Assembly: GCA_024279475.1 (NCBI GenBank)
Contig: JAJRRM010000066.1
Coordinates: forward strand, 1 to 36,399
Direction of reading: 5' to 3'
Length of the DNA stretch: 36,399 bases
Source of the DNA: Alphaproteobacteria bacterium
Lineage (GTDB): Bacteria; Pseudomonadota; Alphaproteobacteria; 16-39-46; JAJRRM01
Shown piece after piece: positions 30,126 to 36,399 of the stretch (positions within the stretch are counted from its first letter, which is position 1; the number at the start of each line of letters is the position of its first letter). The position numbers and the translations under genes were made by a program. The notes beneath the pieces were generated by a model that had not been told where the DNA came from, searched no databases, and saw only the letters and a list, made by a program, of their open reading frames with translations.

Positions 30126-32240
30126 TCATCTATGCCACTTAGAAAGTTGCAACCATTCTTGTTCTGTTATAATAGGAATACCCAGTTCAAGGGCCTTTTT
30201 TCTTTTGGAACCAGGGGTATCTCCCACAATTAGATAATCCGTTTTAACAGAAAGGCTACTTTGAACTTTAGCTCCTAAAGTTTCGGCAAGCTGTTTGGCT
30301 TCAGCACGAGTCATATTTTTTAGAGCCCCCGTAAAAATCACTTTTTTACCAGTCAAGAATTGGTGCGTACTAGCCTTTATTTGAGGTTCATTTTGAACAG
30401 TGAGTTCATTTTCTAGAGCCAGTAGAATATCTTGATTGTGTGGCTCTTCCATAAAGTTTATAAGATTGTCTAGGGCAATTTGGCCAATACCGTTAAGAGA
30501 GAGAATTTCTTTCCTAGCAGCTGTATCTTTTTGAATTAACTGAAGCATAAATTTTTTTAAATTGGTATAACTCTGAAAATATTGAGCTAAAGACTTAGCT
30601 GTTATTTTACCAATCATAGGGATACCTAAAGAAAACAAAAAACGAGAGAGTATAACTGTTCTAGCCTTGTCTATAGCTGAAAAAAGATTAAGTGCTGACA
30701 GTTCTCCCCAACCCTCTTTATCTTGAATTTTTGAAGATCCTATTCTATCTTTTTTTTCCAATGTAAAGATATCTTGAGGAGATTTTAGGATGCCCTTTTT
30801 AAAAAATACTTCAATATGCTTTCTACCCAATCCTTCTATATTAAAAGCATCTCGACTAACAAAATGTTTTAGATGTTCTACAATTTGGGCAGGGCATATG
30901 AGTCCACCAGTACAATACCAGGCAGCATAACCATCCTCACGTACAATATGGCTATTACACTCAGGGCAAGATTTAGGAAAATTAAAAGCAACAGTATTTT
31001 TTGGTCGATACTCTTTTAAGACTTCTACAACTTGAGGAATGACATCTCCAGCTCGCTGGATAATAATGGTGTCACCAATACGAATATCCTTACGTCGTAA
31101 TTCATCTTCATTATGGAGAGTTGCACGTTTTACAACAACACCACCTACGGTAATAGGATGCAAGGATGCAACAGGTGTTAAAACACCTGTACGACCTACT
31201 TGAACCTTTATATCTTTCAGTATAGTAATAGCTTTTTCTGCAGGAAATTTTTGAGCAATAGCCCAACGAGGCGATCGCGCAGAGGATCCTAATCTTTTTT
31301 GCCAACTAAGATTATTTACTTTATATACAACACCATCAATATCAAAAGGTAAGTTAGAACGTCGTATTTCTAGGCTTTGGTAATATGCCTCAAGTTCTTC
31401 TAAAGATCTTATATGTTCACTCTCTGGAAGGGACGTAAACCCTGCTTGTTTAATCCAGTTTTTTTGCTTATCATATGTATCTAAAGCTAATTTATCATTA
31501 TCAATCAAGGCATAAGCAAAAAAATGTAGTTTACGTTCTTTCGTAATATTAAAATCTAGTTGCCGAAGAGACCCTGAAGCAGCATTTCGAGGGTTAGAAA
31601 ACAAAGACTCTTTATTAATTTTCCGTTGCTGGTTTAGCTCTTCAAAATCTTTATGAGACATGTACACTTCTCCTCTCACTTCAATATTTTTCGGTAAAGT
31701 AAAACTTTTGAGAGTGGGCGGAATAGAATTTATAGTTTTTATATTAGCTGTTATGTCTTCGCCTTCAGCACCATCGCCTCGAGTAATAGCTTTCTCCAAT
31801 TTTCCATCCTTATAATGAAGAGAGGCAGAGAGTCCATCAATTTTCGGCTCAGCTATTAATTCTATACAAGTATCAGTTTTTAAGTTTAAAAAACGTCGAA
31901 TTCGTAGATAAAAATCCGCCATATCTTCGATAGAAAAAGCATTGTCCAGAGAGAGCATAGGGGAGACATGCTTAATTTTTCTAAAGCCTTTCGAAGATTT
32001 AGAGCCAACACGAAAAGATGGACTATCTTTGTGAATAAGTTGTGGAAATTTCTTTTCTATTTTTTTATTGCGTAAGCGTAATTCATCATAGGTAGCATCT
32101 GAAATAGAGGGGTGGTTTTTTTCATAATACAGCTGATCATGATGGTTAATATCAACAGCTAATGCTGCCAATTCTTCTTTTGCCTCGGATTCAGATAAAG
32201 TATCTATAATTTGAGTGCGAAGAAAAAGATTTGATACCAT
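30126..32240 (-). CDS. ligA: NAD-dependent DNA ligase
   Basis: Active-site AEPKIDGLSASLHYKDGKL; NPRNAASGSLRQLD; Zn-finger CPECNSHIV...YCTGGLICPAQ; C-terminal BRCT. Confidence 0.98.
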   Translation of the reverse strand: MVSNLFLRTQIIDTLSESEAKEELAALAVDINHHDQLYYEKNHPSISDATYDELRLRNKKIEKKFPQLIHKDSPSFRVGSKSSKGFRKIKHVSPMLSLDNAFSIEDMADFYLRIRRFLNLKTDTCIELIAEPKIDGLSASLHYKDGKLEKAITRGDGAEGEDITANIKTINSIPPTLKSFTLPKNIEVRGEVYMSHKDFEELNQQRKINKESLFSNPRNAASGSLRQLDFNITKERKLHFFAYALIDNDKLALDTYDKQKNWIKQAGFTSLPESEHIRSLEELEAYYQSLEIRRSNLPFDIDGVVYKVNNLSWQKRLGSSARSPRWAIAQKFPAEKAITILKDIKVQVGRTGVLTPVASLHPITVGGVVVKRATLHNEDELRRKDIRIGDTIIIQRAGDVIPQVVEVLKEYRPKNTVAFNFPKSCPECNSHIVREDGYAAWYCTGGLICPAQIVEHLKHFVSRDAFNIEGLGRKHIEVFFKKGILKSPQDIFTLEKKDRIGSSKIQDKEGWGELSALNLFSAIDKARTVILSRFLFSLGIPMIGKITAKSLAQYFQSYTNLKKFMLQLIQKDTAARKEILSLNGIGQIALDNLINFMEEPHNQDILLALENELTVQNEPQIKASTHQFLTGKKVIFTGALKNMTRAEAKQLAETLGAKVQSSLSVKTDYLIVGDTPGSKRKKALELGIPIITEQEWLQLSKWHR

Positions 32241-33905
32241 TTATTTACCGTAGCTTTTTTTAAGAATTTGTGCCGCTGCTCTAGCTTGATTTGTAATATG
32301 TTCACCAGAGAGCATGCGAGCTATTTCCTCTTCAGATTCTACTTTATCTAGTTGTTCAATATTTGTATAAATAACCTCTGAAGTATCTGAATTTTTATTC
32401 ACTTTATAATGATTTATAGCCCAAGCTGCCACTTGTGGAGCATGGCTAATGCATATAACTTGCACAATCTGACTTAGTTTATATAAGCGAGCTCCTATAG
32501 CTGTGGCAACAGCTCCACCAACACCACTATCAATCTCATCAAAAACAATGGAAGTTTTTGTATTTTTTGTAGTAAGCACCACTTTTAAAGCTAACATAAA
32601 ACGAGCACGTTCACCACCAGATGCAATTTTCTTTAAAGGGGCAAAAACAGTACCATTAGGCGCTATTTCAAAAACGATGCGATCTATACCAAGAGGTCCC
32701 CAGGTGGCTTCTTCTAAATACTTATGGTGTACTCGAAATAAAGCTCGATCCATTTTTAGAGAAGGTAATTCAGACATTATTTCTTTTTCTAAATTTTTAA
32801 TAGCTGCTAAACGTAACTTGGAAAGATTATTTGCCATTTTTTCGTAAGCAGTTTTTGCTTTTTGACAGTCATCTTCTGAGCGTTTAAGATATTCTTCTTT
32901 ATTATCAAGAGCTTTAAAATCCCCTAAAAGTTTTTGGTGAACTTGGGTTAAATTTTCCAGTTTACAATTATGCTTTCGGCTTAAGTCTTTCAAGACAGCT
33001 AGGCGATTTTCAATCATATCTAGCTCATTAGAATCGTCTTTATCTTCTTGTAAAAACCTATTGAATTCTCTTGCAGCTTCTTGAATTTGAACCAAAGAAG
33101 AGGAAAGATTGTCTAAGCAAGAGTTAAATCGTTCATTATAATTTCTAGCAGTTTCACAGGCAATGATAGATTTTGTAAGGGTAGACTCTGCTCCATGTGG
33201 TGATTCCTCCAAATATGTTAGTGCTTTTTGTACAGATTCTGTAATTTTTTCAGCATAAAAGAGACGATCACGTTTTTCTAGAAGGATTTTTTCTTCATTG
33301 GGTTCAGGATTTATATACTCTATTTCTTTTAAGTAGTGCTTTAGAAGGGTACGGTTCTCTTTATTGACTGTATTAGAAAGTTGATATTTTTTTGATTCTA
33401 AATATTGCCAAGCAGTATAGCTTTCTTCCACATGCTTTGCTTCATTACATAAAGAAGCATAGGTATCAAGAAAATGTCTATGTGTTTTAGGCTCTAATAA
33501 TCTGTCAAACTGGCCATGAATTTCAACTAAGTGCTTAGCCAAAGATTTTAAAAAAGTAAGAGTTACAGGCTGGTCATTTATAAAGGCGCGGCTAATACCA
33601 TCTTTTCTAATAGTGCGCTTTAAAAACAAGAGCTCATTTTCTTCTATAAGAATGTTTTCTGCTTCTAGAAAGCGAAATGCTACAGTATTTTTTTCTATAG
33701 AAAAAGCGGCAATAATGGTACTTTGGGAAGAATCTTTGCAAATAAAATTTATCTCTGATCTGGCTCCTAAAGTAAGTGCTAAGGCATCTAGAAAGATAGA
33801 CTTACCAGCACCAGTTTCACCGGTAAAAACAGAAAATCCAGGTTTAAATTCAAGCAATAAATCTTTAATTAGAATAAAATTTTTTATGTAAAGTGTCCTT
33901 AACAT
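32241..33905 (-). CDS. recN: DNA repair protein RecN
   Basis: LRTLYIKNFILIKDLLLEFKPGFSVFTGETGAGKSIFLDAL; SGGERARFMLALK; VFDEIDSGVGG. Stop codon abuts the ligA ATG. Confidence 0.97.
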   Translation of the reverse strand: MLRTLYIKNFILIKDLLLEFKPGFSVFTGETGAGKSIFLDALALTLGARSEINFICKDSSQSTIIAAFSIEKNTVAFRFLEAENILIEENELLFLKRTIRKDGISRAFINDQPVTLTFLKSLAKHLVEIHGQFDRLLEPKTHRHFLDTYASLCNEAKHVEESYTAWQYLESKKYQLSNTVNKENRTLLKHYLKEIEYINPEPNEEKILLEKRDRLFYAEKITESVQKALTYLEESPHGAESTLTKSIIACETARNYNERFNSCLDNLSSSLVQIQEAAREFNRFLQEDKDDSNELDMIENRLAVLKDLSRKHNCKLENLTQVHQKLLGDFKALDNKEEYLKRSEDDCQKAKTAYEKMANNLSKLRLAAIKNLEKEIMSELPSLKMDRALFRVHHKYLEEATWGPLGIDRIVFEIAPNGTVFAPLKKIASGGERARFMLALKVVLTTKNTKTSIVFDEIDSGVGGAVATAIGARLYKLSQIVQVICISHAPQVAAWAINHYKVNKNSDTSEVIYTNIEQLDKVESEEEIARMLSGEHITNQARAAAQILKKSYGK

Positions 33906-33907
33906 AT

Positions 33908-33942
33908 AAAAAAATTATGACTGTTGAGATTTATCAACAGTC
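33908..33942 (-). terminator. Terminator-like hairpin overlapping the 3' end of bamD
   Basis: Minus strand GACTGTTGA-TAAATC-TCAACAGTC (33919-33942) then ATAATTTTTTTA; the 9-bp stem lies in the last bamD codons. Confidence 0.65.
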
Positions 33943-34754
33943 ACTTCCTCAAATTCAAAGCCTTTATAATTTTTGTTTTTAGAGTATTCCTGGAGAAGAT
34001 CATAGGCATCTTTGTACCAAAAGCTATCTTGAAAATTACTATTTAAAATAGCTGCTACCATCTGAGCTTCTTCTAGCATACCAAGAGAGAGATAAACTTC
34101 AACAAGACGATATAAAGCTTCAGGAGCATGACTAGTGGTCTCATAATGGCTTACAACATGCTTGAAGCGGTTCATTGCGGCTAAAAAGTTCCAGGCAGTT
34201 TGATAATAACGCCCAACTTCCATTTCATGGCCTGCAAGGTGATCTATTACTAAGTCTAACTTAATTTTAGCATCTCTTGAATATTTTGATTTAGGATATC
34301 TCTTAATAAGTTCATCCAAAGATTGCTTTGCTTTGCGTGTAAATTTTTGATCACGATCAATAGTAGGAATTTGCTCATAGTAACACATTGCTAGCAAATA
34401 ATAAGCGTAGGCTATATCTTCGTGGCCTGGATGCAGCTGAATAAAAATATCTAGATTATCTATAGCGTCGTTATATTTTTGAGATTCAAAGAATGAATAC
34501 GCAGCCATAAGCTGTGCTTTTGTTGCCCAAGAGGAATAAGGGTGTTGACGATCAACTTCATTAAATTCCTTAGCAGCCATTGTATATTCTTCTTTTTCTA
34601 AAAGCCCATGTGCATGATTATAAATTTCATCTACACCACGCTCTTTATATTCTGTATTAGGAGATGAGCAAGAAGCTATAAAAATTATTGCAATAAAAAC
34701 GGTAAAGAGAGATATTTTCTCTCTCTTTACTAATTTTTCGAATGAAAAGCACAT
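33915..34754 (-). CDS. bamD: Outer membrane assembly lipoprotein BamD
   Basis: Lipobox-like FIASCSSP; TPR-like helices; EFNEVDRQHPYSSWATKAQLMAAYSFFESQKYNDAI; upstream of recN-ligA. Confidence 0.92.
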   Translation of the reverse strand: MCFSFEKLVKREKISLFTVFIAIIFIASCSSPNTEYKERGVDEIYNHAHGLLEKEEYTMAAKEFNEVDRQHPYSSWATKAQLMAAYSFFESQKYNDAIDNLDIFIQLHPGHEDIAYAYYLLAMCYYEQIPTIDRDQKFTRKAKQSLDELIKRYPKSKYSRDAKIKLDLVIDHLAGHEMEVGRYYQTAWNFLAAMNRFKHVVSHYETTSHAPEALYRLVEVYLSLGMLEEAQMVAAILNSNFQDSFWYKDAYDLLQEYSKNKNYKGFEFEEVTVDKSQQS

Positions 34755-34788
34755 TTAATAGATCCTTTAAAAATTTTACTGTACTAAT

Positions 34789-34817
34789 GTTATAATCATC
34801 TTCCGCTCAAACAGCAA
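34789..34817 (-). promoter_or_regulatory. Candidate promoter for bamD
   Basis: Minus strand TTGCTG - 17 nt - TATAAC upstream of the bamD start. Confidence 0.35.
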
Positions 34818-34914
34818 TAGTGGATTGTTAACAGACTAAAAATTATTAAAAAATATAAAATATATAAAGGTAAATATAGTTATTAAACTTGGAAAAAGAA
34901 GAATCAATCCTACT

Positions 34915-35150
34915 ATGTACTTGAGAACGTATTAGAAGTTGCATTTATAAATTTCTTAAGTTTATCCTAGAAAATCTCTATGTGATTTAAATCAAGAGAA
35001 TAAGGAGGGTGATATAAAAATTTGAATTCAGCAGCTTCTATAAGTTTTTTAATTCTATCTGATTGAAATAGTATTATCTATAAAATAAGGACATCTTCAG
35101 GCTCTAACTTTGGAATAAGGTATTTCCTTATGCATTTCTTAAAAAATAGA
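34915..35150 (-). pseudogene. Decayed IS630-family transposase C-terminal fragment
   Basis: Minus-strand translation FFKKCIRKYLIPKLEPEDVLIL*...SDRIKKLIEAAEFKFLYHPPYSLDLNHIEIF*DKLKKFINATSNTFSST resembles the IS630/DDE signature (PPYSPDLNPIEHFWAKLKKF); stop at the Trp position plus a frame disruption near the DN motif. Confidence 0.8.
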
Positions 35151-35196
35151 TGACATTAGAAAAATTACTAGAAAAAACGGTTGATTTATTAAAAGT

Positions 35197-36399
35197 TTAT
35201 TTGGAAAGCATCATTGCTGAAAATATATAAAAAGCATTATATATAGCTGAAGGTGAATTTTGCAGTTCATCTAGCAAGTTAAGAAGTTGGAGCTTTTGAG
35301 TAGAAGTTTTTACAAGAGTAACAGCTAAAGGAAGCATATCCTTATTTAGAACACCAGGAAGTCGTTTTTCCATCAATTTATTAATGTTATCATAATGTTC
35401 AAAAACGAAAGCACTACCCATAAAAGCTAATCTAGCTTGTGCCTCTTCATAACTCATTAGCTCTTTACCTGTAGTTTCCTTATACATTTCTAGAATATTT
35501 GGCATAAAAGTAGATACCATTATTGCATCATGTTCATGCGGTTTATTTCGGGCGTCATCAATTATTATTGCACGTTGCTCTAATAAGATTTTTTTCCTCA
35601 TCAGAGAGCTAGCTTCTTTTATAGCTTCATCAAAACATTTGTTCTGCATTATCATTCGAACAACTATATCATCTGTAATGTCTCTTTCACAGAAAATAGT
35701 ATCAGGTAGGCTGGCAATCAATGCTGTTTTAAAGTCAACTTGCTTATCATGCATGATAGTTGCTATGGTAATAAGTCTATCTGCATCTAAGTTTGCATGT
35801 TGTGCTTTTATTTGCACAGAATGTAAGCTAATAGACCTCTGGCGAGCTTCCTTTTCTATATGATAAATTTTCAATAAAGTCGCTAAATCTCCTCCATCTA
35901 CAATAGCTTCAGCAAACCTCCTAACTTTATTTTCCTCTATTCCACGAGTTTGAGTTGCTATAGCTTTTCTTTGATGTTCTATAGCCTCTTTTCTTACCTG
36001 AATAGGTTTCCTGCGAATGCGTGTAGCTTCTATTTTAGATTCATGGCAAGCTTCATTAAAACTTTTGTTCTGCGTCATCATTCTCATAACTACATCATCT
36101 CTAGAGTCTCCAGCTTCTGGACCAAAAAAATAAATAGATCCTAACTCAGCTTTCAATAAAGTTGCTAGATCTCCCCCATCTACAATAGCTTCAGCAAACC
36201 CCCTAACTTTATTTTCCTCTATTCCACGAGTTTGGTTTTCTATAGCCGTTTTTCTTGCTTGAATGGCTTGATTGCGAATGCGTGTAGCTTCTATTTTAGA
36301 TTCATGACAAGCTCCATGAAAACTTTTGTTCTGCGTCATCATTCGCATAACTACATCATCTCTAGAATCTATATAACTTGGGCCAAAAAAATAAATAGA
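35197..36399 (-). CDS. Tandem-repeat hypothetical protein, partial (runs off right edge)
   Basis: The track ORF begins at an internal Met (36348), but the frame stays open to the window end (SIYFFGPSYIDSRDDVVMRMMTQNKSF...). Two near-identical repeat units plus a divergent third. Confidence 0.8.
   Translation of the reverse strand, partial: SIYFFGPSYIDSRDDVVMRMMTQNKSFHGACHESKIEATRIRNQAIQARKTAIENQTRGIEENKVRGFAEAIVDGGDLATLLKAELGSIYFFGPEAGDSRDDVVMRMMTQNKSFNEACHESKIEATRIRRKPIQVRKEAIEHQRKAIATQTRGIEENKVRRFAEAIVDGGDLATLLKIYHIEKEARQRSISLHSVQIKAQHANLDADRLITIATIMHDKQVDFKTALIASLPDTIFCERDITDDIVVRMIMQNKCFDEAIKEASSLMRKKILLEQRAIIIDDARNKPHEHDAIMVSTFMPNILEMYKETTGKELMSYEEAQARLAFMGSAFVFEHYDNINKLMEKRLPGVLNKDMLPLAVTLVKTSTQKLQLLNLLDELQNSPSAIYNAFYIFSAMMLSK
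35869..36399. repeat. Direct DNA repeats of about 282-bp period inside the hypothetical CDS
   Basis: TTTCAATAAAGT.GCTA.ATCTCC.CCATCTACAATAGCTTCAGCAAACC.CCTAACTTTATTTTCCTCTATTCCACGAGTTTG starts at 35869 and again at 36151. Confidence 0.9.

Noticed and set aside
32503-32847. 114-aa plus-strand ORF opposite recN
   Set aside because: Antisense shadow over the conserved RecN C-terminal ATPase region.
35869-36399. Repeats as a CRISPR array
   Set aside because: The units are long (about 282 bp), in-frame coding and contiguous, with no spacers; this is a protein repeat.

Overview
AT-rich bacterial chromosome segment, most likely from an alphaproteobacterium with a host-associated, reduced-genome lifestyle (inferred from gene content and composition, not proven). 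Most of it is housekeeping genes: a DUF2066-like CDS cut by the left edge, ndk, ilvE, COQ9-like, glmM, ftsH, xerD, secF-secD-yajC, a bifunctional RSH (relA/spoT), recG, ruvX, an NhaD/ArsB-type antiporter, smpB, a DASS/SLC13 2-oxoglutarate/malate-type transporter, an HIBYL-CoA hydrolase-like protein, clpB, a ProP-like MFS transporter, ssb, gyrA, tRNA-Val(GAC), rpsT, ligA, recN, bamD, and a repeat-containing hypothetical protein open at the right edge. Non-housekeeping signals: (i) an intergenic cluster at about 29.29-29.66 kb next to rpsT with two perfect DnaA boxes, two near-boxes, a perfect IHF consensus, a TTAA-N7-TTAA CtrA-type site and a long palindrome, which is a candidate oriC or relic dnaA control region; (ii) a tandem-repeat, heptad-patterned protein at 35.2-36.4 kb; (iii) a decayed IS630-family transposase fragment beside it; (iv) a terminator hairpin embedded in the last codons of bamD. 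I found no CRISPR array, rRNA, or recognisable defence or secretion system.
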